Assembly: GCA_001898705.1 (NCBI GenBank)
Contig: MKUU01000014.1
Span: forward strand, 1-32,493
Length of the DNA: 32,493 nt
Source: Caedibacter sp. 38-128
GTDB taxonomy: Bacteria; Pseudomonadota; Alphaproteobacteria; Caedimonadales; Caedimonadaceae
Direction of reading: 5' to 3'
The position numbers were made by a program, and so were the translations under genes. Positions 9,630 to 17,397 of the stretch are shown here, in pieces (position 1 is the first letter of the stretch; every line of letters begins with the position of its first letter). Below the pieces are notes generated by a model. It saw only the letters and a list, made by a program, of their open reading frames with translations. It did not search any database and was not told the origin of the DNA.

Positions 9630-10454
9630 ATGAAAGTTCGTCTATCACAATCATTCTTTTTCTTGGTTTTTACGACTCTAGTTGCTCCTTTACAAGCAAC
9701 AGATACATTTAAAGAAGAGCAAACGATGTTTGGTCGCGCTGTTAGAGCATCTCAGAACTTCTGTTATCAAGTCATGGCAAAAACATTTTGGGATCCTCTT
9801 ATGAGTGGTTTTAAGCCTGGAAGGGGTATTGCAATCAATGAATTAGATATCAAACCTAATGATAGAGTCCTTTTTGTCGGAGAAGGAACAGGCCTCGATT
9901 TTGAAGTACTTCCAGAAAACATTAATAAGAAAAATTTACAAGCTTTCGATTTTTCCCCTGAAATGGTGAAGCAAGCTAAACTGAAGGCTCGCCAGTTTGA
10001 TATCCCAGAAGAAAATATTTTTATTGGGGATGCTCAGCATTTACCCTTTAAAGATGAAAAGTTTGATAAAATATATTTTCCTCTCTCTCTAGCTTCAATC
10101 CCAAATCCTACATTAGCACTGCAAGAAACTGAGCGAGTCCTTGAGAAAAAAGGAAGAGTTGTGATAATGGAAAAGCTTATTGATGATGGCCATCAGCCTT
10201 CATATTTACGCCAACTCTTGAACTTTTTTACAAAGTTTATCTTTGCAGATATTAATCGAAATCTTACCCAAATGTTAGGAGAAGGTTCTTCCTTTAAGAT
10301 TATTAATTACCAATCTTTAGAAGGTAAGTTATCAGGATTCTTTGCTAGAAGAATAGGAGCTTCTTATCGCATTGCAACTCTTGTACGTATTAACGACTAC
10401 CCAGAGATTGAAGCGCAGGGGGCGAAATTAATCCAAAAGGCTAAAACAGATTAA
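9630..10454 (+). CDS. SAM-dependent methyltransferase with signal peptide
   Basis: The ATG at 9630 is preferred over the one at 9609 because GAGG precedes it by 5 bases and because the product then starts with a clean signal peptide (basic M-K-V-R, hydrophobic core, L-Q-A end). The mature part is a class I Rossmann methyltransferase of the UbiE/PmtA type. It has a glycine-rich loop V-G-E-G-T-G, D-F-S-P-E-M-V for the SAM ribose, G-D-A-Q-H-L-P-F-K-D, and V-L-E-K-K-G-R-V-V-I. The C-terminal part is hydrophobic and resembles phospholipid N-methyltransferases. The pairing with an export signal is odd, because SAM is not supplied outside the cytoplasm. The leader may instead be an anchor, or the protein may act in a host cell. 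Confidence 0.85.
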   Translation: MKVRLSQSFFFLVFTTLVAPLQATDTFKEEQTMFGRAVRASQNFCYQVMAKTFWDPLMSGFKPGRGIAINELDIKPNDRVLFVGEGTGLDFEVLPENINKKNLQAFDFSPEMVKQAKLKARQFDIPEENIFIGDAQHLPFKDEKFDKIYFPLSLASIPNPTLALQETERVLEKKGRVVIMEKLIDDGHQPSYLRQLLNFFTKFIFADINRNLTQMLGEGSSFKIINYQSLEGKLSGFFARRIGASYRIATLVRINDYPEIEAQGAKLIQKAKTD

Positions 10455-10672
10455 TCCATTAAAGCATATTTCGTTTATAGGATAGTTTATTTGTTAGAGA
10501 ATAATGGAGAAAATGCTTAAAGGTGATGGATACGAAGAGTTTTTAAATAGGCTTTATCACTAAACTATTGGTTGGCTCAGTCCTTACAAAATCCTTAATG
10601 TTCCTTACAATTCGCATAGCTATAGATAAGGATGGGGATTTTGAACAGAGTTTTAGTTAAATCGCTGATTAG
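10455..10672. other. Intergenic region, nothing firm
   Basis: A 19-codon frame (10504-10563) is present, but it lacks any family match or good ribosome site. No terminator is clear. Confidence 0.4.
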
Positions 10673-11854
10673 CTAGCGAAATAGCTTATTAAAGTTTCCC
10701 GTTATGTAAGCAGTTTCTGCGTCCAAGCATTGGATAAACCCAACAACATGCTTCTTGATTTCTTCCTGGCGCTCTGGGGCTAAATAAGATTCAGCCTCAA
10801 AAAAGTATTTTGAGAGATGAGATTTTTGACTCAGGAATTCTAGTTTCTTTTGCTTTCTAAAAGGCTCTAAAGCTTCCTTTGGAACCAGATTTAAAGCTTC
10901 AATCTGCTCCCATTCTTTTTGAATAAAGGAAAAGATATCGTAAGATAGATGAATTGATACTTCTGGATATTCTAGTATCCCAAGACAAGCGGCGTAAGAT
11001 AACAAATCTGTTTTTGCAAGCCACCTCAGATAGTTAATGACGCCTAAAGTGGCAGGCCAAGGGGTTATCCGCTTGAGTTGCTCTTTGCTATACCCTAGTG
11101 CCATAAGTCCTTTTAAGAGCATATTGCTATACCAATAACTCTCTGAGAGTGTGCTACACAATTGTTCCTTTAAATTCGCATTGGTTGTTTGTGATATAGC
11201 TGCGCTTAAATGATCTGGAAATGAATCTGTGAAGTGATAGAGAGTAAAAAGATGCCGATTCAATATTTCCTTAAGACTTTCCTTGTTATCCATATTGACA
11301 GCGCTTATTTTCTCAACTCTTTTAGCACGTTCAGTGATCATAAGATGAGTATAAAAGGAAGATGCAGGGACAAGACTTTTACTGCACAGAACTAAAAAAC
11401 CTGTTTCATAAAGAGGTTGCAAAGCTTGCACCACTTCTGTTTCAGAGGACGAATGAAGTCTTGCAATTTCTCTAATGGTATAATCCCCATACAGGTAAGG
11501 TAGCAGCTCTCGAAGCACTAAACTGACTGAGGAATCAAATTTTATTGTAGAGCTTATATTTTTAAATCCCTGTACTAGATTGTCTGAATGTTCGAGCGTA
11601 TTTTGCTCATAAACAAGTGTGATATAAGGGTTGATTCTTAGACGAATATCTTCTTTTAAAGAGCCTATCAGTTTAGAAGAGATGTTAATTCTAGCCTCAT
11701 TGATATAACTATTTGTACTGCCTGGGTGAGAAAAAGCAATTAACGACTTAAATAACTCAAGAGAAATTGTTTCATGAATACTAATAGCTTGATTATTCTT
11801 AAACCAACTTGTTAAAGGAAATAGTTGTTGATGCGGCCTTTCGATTTTTTTCAT
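10673..11854 (-). CDS. PqqD-like winged helix joined to haem-oxygenase-like domain
   Basis: The 393-residue protein has two recognisable parts. Residues ~70-156 look like a PqqD-type winged helix, the fold used as a RiPP recognition element: L-R-I-N-P-Y-I-T-L-V-Y-E, then I-K-F-D-S-S-V-S-L-V-L-R-E-L and G-D-Y-T-I-R-E-I-A-R-L, ending L-Y-E-T-G-F-L. Residues ~185-385 are all-helical and resemble iron-containing redox enzymes of the haem-oxygenase-like superfamily (S-E-S-Y-W-Y-S-N-M-L-L-K-G-L-M-A-L-G-Y-S followed by P-W-P-A-T). A full set of di-iron ligands was not evident. The N-terminal 65 residues are unassigned. It follows the TenA-like gene by 62 bp on the same strand and is probably its operon partner. 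Function unknown; modification of a peptide or small molecule is inference. Confidence 0.7.
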   Translation of the reverse strand: MKKIERPHQQLFPLTSWFKNNQAISIHETISLELFKSLIAFSHPGSTNSYINEARINISSKLIGSLKEDIRLRINPYITLVYEQNTLEHSDNLVQGFKNISSTIKFDSSVSLVLRELLPYLYGDYTIREIARLHSSSETEVVQALQPLYETGFLVLCSKSLVPASSFYTHLMITERAKRVEKISAVNMDNKESLKEILNRHLFTLYHFTDSFPDHLSAAISQTTNANLKEQLCSTLSESYWYSNMLLKGLMALGYSKEQLKRITPWPATLGVINYLRWLAKTDLLSYAACLGILEYPEVSIHLSYDIFSFIQKEWEQIEALNLVPKEALEPFRKQKKLEFLSQKSHLSKYFFEAESYLAPERQEEIKKHVVGFIQCLDAETAYITGNFNKLFR

Positions 11855-11916
11855 TTTTATACCCTGTAATTTTTAGAAAATTATTTTTATGTCTGTAATC
11901 TTTAAAGAAATAAGTC

Positions 11917-12576
11917 CTACATAGTCGTTAGATAATATGCCTCATTCAAAAGCTTATATTCATGCAATGCGGCTTCCAAAAAAACTTGCTTTATTGCTGG
12001 ATTATCTTTTTGAGTAATAGATTGGCGCTGAGCATCAAGAATATTGATAATCCTTGTTAAGTATTCTTCTGTATTCAGAGAAATACAATTTTCAATGAAC
12101 TTATTATAAGGATGTTCAAGTGGTTTGAGTTTTAAATAGCGCTGACAAGACATAGCCATCATCCCAAACCGAGGTATGATCGCGACAAGGAGCAATAATA
12201 TTTGCTTTCCATCAATTAATGAGCGAGTAAAGCTAATATATCCTTTGCACACTGGTGAAGCTTTATAGGTCTCTATCTTAAAGTTATTCACCTGATCATT
12301 AAGATTATCAGCTAGAATGAGAGAAATATTCGCGACTCTTAAGAGAGCAGAAGTAATGCAGGTTGTTGGAAACGCTCTTGATAGAGGTAACAAGTTCCTT
12401 GAAAGCTCATGCCATATCCAGGTTTGTTGTCTAACAAATAAGTCGTATTGCTTTGCTGTTAAACTTCCATCTGTTAGTTGTCCATAGAACGGGTGTTTGA
12501 GAGCAGCTTCCTGGAGTAAATGAGCTGCACTCTCTACCGAATCTACAATAGGAGGTATTAAGTTAACTTGATTCAT
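11917..12576 (-). CDS. TenA/PqqC-fold protein lacking catalytic residues
   Basis: The 219 residues match the TenA helical bundle along its length: H-P-F-Y-x-x-L-T-D-G-S-L (28-39), F-V-R-Q-Q-T-W (47-53), H-P-Y-N-K-F-I-E-N (about 155-163), and a last helix E-A-A-L-H-E-Y-K-L-L-N-E-A-Y. TenA proteins hydrolyse aminopyrimidine or thiamin using an Asp, a Cys and a Glu. Here the Asp position is Gln51, the Cys position after I-I-P is Arg136, and only Glu206 remains. A different reaction or a non-catalytic role is therefore likely. The start codon overlaps the stop of an 81-codon upstream frame (ATGA), and a structured leader precedes it. Confidence 0.75.
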   Translation of the reverse strand: MNQVNLIPPIVDSVESAAHLLQEAALKHPFYGQLTDGSLTAKQYDLFVRQQTWIWHELSRNLLPLSRAFPTTCITSALLRVANISLILADNLNDQVNNFKIETYKASPVCKGYISFTRSLIDGKQILLLLVAIIPRFGMMAMSCQRYLKLKPLEHPYNKFIENCISLNTEEYLTRIINILDAQRQSITQKDNPAIKQVFLEAALHEYKLLNEAYYLTTM

Positions 12577-12818
12577 AAAATTATTCTACTAATGCAGGAA
12601 AGAAAGGTTATTCTGGGAATTGAAAAGTGAACATTTTGTTCTACCCAGCCGAACACAAAAAGAGGCTCAGCCACTGAGTAGCGACTGAGCCAAGTTGAGG
12701 GGGAGGTTTTACGTTGAGGAATACTCTGTTCCTCACGATTTGGCATTTGAGGGATGCCAAATTTCTTAAGAAGCTTTAACCTTTTGGTGTTTATTAGCTG
12801 TATATTCTTATGATACAC
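12573..12818 (-). other. 81-codon leader frame overlapping TenA-like start
   Basis: This open frame begins just inside the predicted transcript and ends in an ATGA overlap with the TenA-like gene. It could be a leader peptide or a precursor peptide. However, it runs through three hairpins and a terminator, which argues for structured RNA instead. It has no signal peptide, repeat or known precursor motif. Coding status is unresolved. Confidence 0.3.
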
Positions 12819-12854
12819 TTAAGCACCTGTTGCTTATGTATTTGTTAATATGTA
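12577..12854 (-). ncRNA. Structured 5' leader of the TenA-like operon
   Basis: From the predicted start near 12854 the leader forms, in order: a TAAGCA/TGCTTA hairpin (12820-12836); a 9-bp ATTTGGCAT/ATGCCAAAT stem with a 7-nt loop (12738-12762); a TGAGGAA/TTCCTCA stem with a 7-nt loop (12715-12735, extendable to 12712-12737) that abuts the previous one; and an intrinsic terminator (12654-12691). This order, before a gene start at 12576, is that of an attenuator or riboswitch. It does not match the TPP, SAM-I or cobalamin consensus as far as I can see. Confidence 0.55.
12654..12691 (-). terminator. Intrinsic terminator in the leader
   Basis: On the minus strand GGCTCAG pairs with CTGAGCC around a 14-nt loop and is followed by TCTTTTTGTG. 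The loop contains a further copy of the CTCAG half-stem, so a shorter alternative hairpin (12666-12678) competes with the terminator stem. That is the expected geometry of a switch. Confidence 0.65.
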
Positions 12855-12877
12855 AGTTATATCTTACACATTGTAAG
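12851..12877. promoter_or_regulatory. Operator-like array of three TGTAAG half-sites
   Basis: TGTAAG (12851-12856), CTTACA (12863-12868) and TGTAAG (12872-12877) alternate in orientation with 6- and 3-bp spacers. The two like-oriented sites are 21 bp apart, two helical turns. The array lies between the divergent operon and the XRE regulator gene, overlapping the operon's -10 box, so it is a likely binding site of that regulator. Confidence 0.6.
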
Positions 12878-12890
12878 TTTTATGTGTCAA
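12861..12890 (-). promoter_or_regulatory. Promoter of the TenA-like operon
   Basis: The minus strand carries TTGACA (12885-12890), an 18-nt spacer and TAAGAT (12861-12866). The expected start is near 12854. The operator half-sites cover the -10 box and spacer. Confidence 0.6.
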
Positions 12891-12911
12891 TATTGAATTT
12901 GAGATTTTTTT

Positions 12912-13361
12912 ATGGCTGCAATTCGGAAAGATTTGATTCGAGAAGAAATAAAAAGAAAGCAGTTAACTATTGCAGCATTCGAGCGCCTTGCAGGCTTACA
13001 TCGCAATGCTGTTCAACAAATTCTAAAGGGCCAAAATAAAAAGCCCTCTCTAGAAGTAATGCAGAAAGTGGCAGATGCATTAGGATGCTCAGTCAGACAA
13101 TTGATAGAAAGAAGTAGCATTGATGATGAAGAATTAAAAGTTAACCAGGATATTACGCAAGAAATAACGGAAAAGCTCAATAGTGTTTTATTTGAAAAAA
13201 CCGTTGTACTTGTTTTAAAGCTTTATAATCAATTACAGGTTTCACATAATTTTGAGCAAACACTGGCTATTGTCAAACAAGTTTACTTATACTCTCAGAA
13301 GAATAACCTTGAAAATCCAGACGAGCGTTTTGCAGGGTGGGTTATTGGTTCTATAGAGTAA
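12912..13361 (+). CDS. XRE-family transcriptional regulator
   Basis: This 149-residue protein has a Cro/CI-type helix-turn-helix at about residues 8-66: L-T-I-A-A-F-E-R-L-A-G-L-H-R-N-A-V-Q-Q-I-L-K-G for helices 2-3, then P-S-L-E-V-M-Q-K-V-A-D-A-L-G-C-S-V-R-Q-L, the usual closing helices. The C-terminal 80 residues are helical and probably mediate dimerisation or ligand sensing. It is divergent from the TenA-like operon, with three inverted TGTAAG sites between them, so control of that operon and of itself is likely. No clear ribosome site precedes the ATG. Confidence 0.85.
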   Translation: MAAIRKDLIREEIKRKQLTIAAFERLAGLHRNAVQQILKGQNKKPSLEVMQKVADALGCSVRQLIERSSIDDEELKVNQDITQEITEKLNSVLFEKTVVLVLKLYNQLQVSHNFEQTLAIVKQVYLYSQKNNLENPDERFAGWVIGSIE

Positions 13362-13376
13362 ATAAAGATATGAAAT

Positions 13377-15707
13377 TTAAGTCGCTGAAAGCGGTATTTT
13401 ACGAGAATCAAAGTTTTTTATAATTTCCAAAGTGCGATGATGGGTAGCACCAAATTCTTGAATATGTTTCTGGAGATATTTTTGTGCTAAAAACTTATCC
13501 TTAATACTTAAGCCTAATAAAGAGAGTTTCATATATAAATCACTAATATCATCCAGCCCTTTTACAAGACAGACATTATCGTAAATCTTTTCTGTCCATA
13601 AGTATTCATCATAAGCCCTTCCTAGCTCTCCCTTTTTAAAATACATATCTCCTAATACTTTGTGTGCAAATGCTTGATTGGTATGCTTACTTTCTCCTTC
13701 ATAAGCCTTATTATAAGTTTCAATACATTGCTTAAGAATAAGAATGGCTTCATCTAATTGCCCTTTAAGACCTTTAAGAGCAGCCAACATGACTCTGGCA
13801 CGTGCAGGCATAGCATGATCATCTGTTTGAAAAAACTCTCGGCATTGATGGTAAGCTTTTTCTGCAACTTTTAGGCCATTTTTGCCCTTTTTTAGCTTTA
13901 ATAAAATCTCAGATTGTTGGATGTATAGTGCAAACTTTAAGACAGGATATTCTTCAATGGTTTTTATCAGCTGTTCTGCTGTGATGCTTTCTTCATAAGC
14001 TTGTTGTAAATTACCCTCGTCAGTTAATATTAAGGATTTAGCAAATCGAAACAAAGATTTATAAATTTTACTATTAGCGGCCTCGTAAAATTTTTCTCCC
14101 TGTTGAGCATATTCTTTAGCAGTCTTAATATTACCAAATACTGTATAAAATTGGGCTAAGTTTGTAATTGTCCTCAGTTTTTCATTATTCTGCCCATCTA
14201 ATTTTAAAAAAATAGATAAAGCTTTTCCCATATTTTTTATTGAGAGATGAATATCACTAATTTTCCAAGCATAATAATTCCCCAGATTAATGAGGTACAG
14301 GGCGTGCATAAAGTCTGAAGCAAAATTTACGCTTTTATTCAGTGATGAGATCTCTTTAACTTCCATTTCAGCTAGATCAAGGTCTCTTAGTCCACTTAAA
14401 TAACATTCAAGAAGTAAAACTCGAAGCGTTAATAATTGTGGTGTCTTTATGCCGATAGCGTTGGCATGTATCACAAGTTTTTCTAGGTGATAAAGAGTGT
14501 CGCGGTTTTCTAAAAGATTCTGAACCATAACATCTGTTTCTTGATTTAGAAGCTCTAAAAAAGCTTCAATGCCGTACTTAATTATTTGTTCAGCTTGGTC
14601 TTTTGTAGCTTCTCTTCGAATCTCATTCTGAACAATCTCATGAATATTATAGCTTGTGTTATCACCCTTTATTGTTTTTTCTGGTTTATGTATTTCAATC
14701 AACGAGTGCTTTAAAAGCGTAGCAATTAAAGAGTGATAGTCAGAATTTATTTTGGCATAATGAATCCATTTTTTAATGATATTTGCTGAAATATTCTTGC
14801 TATCGAGATAGGACATAAAAATTAAGAGAGCGTGTGCTTCTGGATTACTTTTCTTAATTTCATTAAAGGATATTTTTAATGCCCTAGAAGCAGTCTCGCT
14901 GTAATTGTCCATAAAATCACCCTCATATATTGTTTTATCTCTGGCTTCTTGTACTATACTTTCATTCATGATTTTCTTATAGTTTTCTATATCACTTGAA
15001 GGATGAGTTTTAAGGTAAGCTGCAGCTTGGGCAAGAGCCAAAGGATAATCCTTTAGTGTTTCAGCTAGGTCTTCTGCATTTTTTATATCTTGGTTATCTA
15101 GTATTCTTTTTATGTACTCTAGAGATTCAGCCCGTGTAAAATTCTTTAATAAAAGTTGATTATTCCATGTTGCAGAATTTTTAGAAGTGATGAGAATATG
15201 ATTGAGTTTTTGAGAATGTTTTTCAGGAATATATTTCTCAATAACTTTTATATCTGAAGCATTATCAAAAATTAACAGCCAAGATTGATCAGTTGTTCTA
15301 AGTTTATTCTTTGCAACCTCTATAAGGGTATTGAGACTTATTTGTTTAATTTGAATCATCTCAGAAATTGGATTTGCATTATTCCATTGCTCGCAAAACT
15401 TTACAATTTGGCTGGGGATATCCTTAGAAGCATCAAACCACCACATAATGTCATAGTTATTGTAATTCCTATGAGCATACTCTTTGGCCAGTTGAGTTTT
15501 ACCAATTCCTGCAATCCCTGTAATGACAAGATATCTCCCCATAGAGCTATTCATAAGCTGTTGCTGAATTTTCTCTAACTCTTGAGTTCTTCCTATAAAG
15601 TTCTCATTTTTTAGGGAGACATTCCATATTTTAGGGGGGTGTGAGTGAGCTGTTAGATGAATACTCACCAGAATTAAGAGACTTGAAACAAAAGTTTTAC
15701 TTAACAT
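13377..15707 (-). CDS. Exported NB-ARC (STAND) ATPase with TPR region
   Basis: This 776-residue protein starts with a typical signal peptide (1-22, hydrophobic core ending T-A-H-S) and a strong ribosome site, GAGGAG, four bases before the ATG, so the start is well supported. The NB-ARC module runs from about 35 to 350: F-I-G-R-T-Q-E-L, P-loop G-I-A-G-I-G-K-T (64-71), Walker B W-L-L-I-F-D-N-A (143-150), I-T-S-K-N (173-177) and the Y-P-L-A-L-A-Q motif (221-227). About 400 residues of TPR-like helical repeats follow (A-x-x-Y, G-x-L-x-x-A patterns). No effector domain lies before the NTPase. Its start overlaps the end of the upstream sensor gene by 11 bp. ATP is absent from the periplasm, so action after secretion into a host is the simplest idea. 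Confidence 0.85.
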   Translation of the reverse strand: MLSKTFVSSLLILVSIHLTAHSHPPKIWNVSLKNENFIGRTQELEKIQQQLMNSSMGRYLVITGIAGIGKTQLAKEYAHRNYNNYDIMWWFDASKDIPSQIVKFCEQWNNANPISEMIQIKQISLNTLIEVAKNKLRTTDQSWLLIFDNASDIKVIEKYIPEKHSQKLNHILITSKNSATWNNQLLLKNFTRAESLEYIKRILDNQDIKNAEDLAETLKDYPLALAQAAAYLKTHPSSDIENYKKIMNESIVQEARDKTIYEGDFMDNYSETASRALKISFNEIKKSNPEAHALLIFMSYLDSKNISANIIKKWIHYAKINSDYHSLIATLLKHSLIEIHKPEKTIKGDNTSYNIHEIVQNEIRREATKDQAEQIIKYGIEAFLELLNQETDVMVQNLLENRDTLYHLEKLVIHANAIGIKTPQLLTLRVLLLECYLSGLRDLDLAEMEVKEISSLNKSVNFASDFMHALYLINLGNYYAWKISDIHLSIKNMGKALSIFLKLDGQNNEKLRTITNLAQFYTVFGNIKTAKEYAQQGEKFYEAANSKIYKSLFRFAKSLILTDEGNLQQAYEESITAEQLIKTIEEYPVLKFALYIQQSEILLKLKKGKNGLKVAEKAYHQCREFFQTDDHAMPARARVMLAALKGLKGQLDEAILILKQCIETYNKAYEGESKHTNQAFAHKVLGDMYFKKGELGRAYDEYLWTEKIYDNVCLVKGLDDISDLYMKLSLLGLSIKDKFLAQKYLQKHIQEFGATHHRTLEIIKNFDSRKIPLSAT

Positions 15708-17397
15708 GATCTCCTCGAAGACTTACAACATTGCTGGAAGAGGATTTTTTCTTATTATCTTCCAAGCGTACTGGAATTTTCAACTCAAGCCTATTTATCT
15801 TGGTGTCGCTTGCATTGTTCGTTAATTGGCCCCCAGCATTTTTGATGAGTACTTCTATATCATCCCATGAAAGATTAAGGGGATTAGAGTAGAGTTTAAA
15901 TTTTGATTGGTGTTCTTTGGCTTTGAAAGCTTCAAAGTCCTTATCATTCCAAATATAGCCATCATCTTCGATGCTTAGGCTTAAGGCAAGGCTATGGAAG
16001 ACTCTACTTTCAGACATCCTTAATTTTATTGTGCCACGTTGTGGTAACCTATCTATAATTTTATAAATGATATTATAGAAAATCTGTAAAATAAGGGTTT
16101 CATCTGCATAAGCCTCTTTGAAACAATGAGTAAGATCGAGATCGACATGTATATTTTTTTTAGAAATGAGGTGAGAGCACATCGCTAGTGATTTTGTAAT
16201 AATGCTCTCTAAAGAGTATTTAACAATATCGCTTACATTAATCATTCCAGACATAATATGATTTGAATTATCATAAATCTTGGCTGAGAGTTTAAGGTGT
16301 TCTTCAGGGGTTAGCCTTGAGATCATTCTTCCTGATAAGTCTCTCACGAACATTTGACTGATTTTTTGGCTTTCAGAGCTTAATTGTTGAAATCTTCCTA
16401 AAAACTCACATAAGGACTGGAACATATATTGCCATTGGTTTGTAGAAGCCTTTAAATCTTCATTTTGATCTTTATAAGAGTTGCATTGTACCTGGTGGTT
16501 TTTAAGTTCATTTTGGAGAGAATGAATTCTTGTCTCATAACGCTGGCTAATCCTAGTTTCAATTCTTCGGTAAGCAACCAATAAATACAGTACAAATAAC
16601 ATCCCTAAAGACAAGATAAAGATAATAGGCCAGATTGTTTGCTGTAAATAGCTTTTTAATGTGTAGGGTTGAGGGCCACTCAGAAGAATTACTGTCCCTA
16701 GTTGGGAGAAATAAATGTAAGATTTAAAGCTTTTACCCTGGTAAACAAGCGGAGATCCTAGAGTCTCCACAGCTTTCAGAGATCTTTTATAAATATGCTT
16801 CATATCTTGAATATTAATAATTACAGAATTATGGCTCTCTTCCTTTCCTAAAATGGATTCTTTTAAAGACTTAATAAAAACATACTCATTTGATCTTAAA
16901 CAAAGTCCTAAAAACAATTCGTCTTGTGTATAAGTAAGAAAATATTTGCTATTAAAGAGGCTTGCAGATTTTAAATTTACTCCCTTTAAAGCTATCTCAG
17001 GATGTGTGATTTTACCGTAAGAGGCAATAAGCTGATCCGTATTACCTTTAAAAAGAAAGTATTTTTCATTGATCATGGAAGAAACATCTAATGAATCTTG
17101 AGCAATAAACTTATAGTCTTCTTTAAGAAGAGAAGGTATTTTCTCTTCATATTGTAGACGAGAAACTGATAAAATTCTTGTCTCAATAGCTTTTAGTATG
17201 GATAGTTGGATCTCAAGTTTCTTTTCAATGCTGTTTTTAAGATTATGGATATAAGTTGAGTAGTCCTGTTCTCTGTAAAAGGTTTTGATATTATAAGAGG
17301 CGAAAATAAAGACAGCTAAGGCTACTAATGTAATACCCCCGACCCAGAGCAAGTCATAAAATAGAGGAAGTTTTAAGGTGTGGGTATTGTCTTTCAT
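15697..17397 (-). CDS. Membrane sensor with degenerate histidine kinase domain
   Basis: The 566 residues show a TM helix (15-34), an extracytoplasmic sensor of about 220 residues, a second TM helix (254-275), a coiled coil (278-330), a dimerisation-like helical pair (about 340-410) and an HATPase-like domain (about 410-545). The phosphoacceptor H-E/D-x-x-x-P motif is missing. The N box reads Y-N-I-I-Y-K-I-I-D instead of N-x-x-x-N-A, and the G1 box is D-D-G-Y-I-W rather than D-x-G-x-G. It is therefore probably a pseudokinase. The NB-ARC gene overlaps its 3' end by 11 bp, and no response regulator is adjacent. Confidence 0.75.
   Translation of the reverse strand: MKDNTHTLKLPLFYDLLWVGGITLVALAVFIFASYNIKTFYREQDYSTYIHNLKNSIEKKLEIQLSILKAIETRILSVSRLQYEEKIPSLLKEDYKFIAQDSLDVSSMINEKYFLFKGNTDQLIASYGKITHPEIALKGVNLKSASLFNSKYFLTYTQDELFLGLCLRSNEYVFIKSLKESILGKEESHNSVIINIQDMKHIYKRSLKAVETLGSPLVYQGKSFKSYIYFSQLGTVILLSGPQPYTLKSYLQQTIWPIIFILSLGMLFVLYLLVAYRRIETRISQRYETRIHSLQNELKNHQVQCNSYKDQNEDLKASTNQWQYMFQSLCEFLGRFQQLSSESQKISQMFVRDLSGRMISRLTPEEHLKLSAKIYDNSNHIMSGMINVSDIVKYSLESIITKSLAMCSHLISKKNIHVDLDLTHCFKEAYADETLILQIFYNIIYKIIDRLPQRGTIKLRMSESRVFHSLALSLSIEDDGYIWNDKDFEAFKAKEHQSKFKLYSNPLNLSWDDIEVLIKNAGGQLTNNASDTKINRLELKIPVRLEDNKKKSSSSNVVSLRGDHVK

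Noticed and set aside
10504-10563. 19-codon frame between the methyltransferase and the haem-oxygenase-like gene
   Set aside because: Too short, without a ribosome site or any match.
12577-12854. TPP riboswitch before a TenA-like gene
   Set aside because: The conserved CTGAGA and ACC...TGAACCTGATC...GGATAATGCCAGC-type blocks are not found in the leader.
12830-13039. 69-codon frame overlapping the XRE gene
   Set aside because: It is a frame-shifted shadow of the well-supported XRE regulator and covers the operator region.
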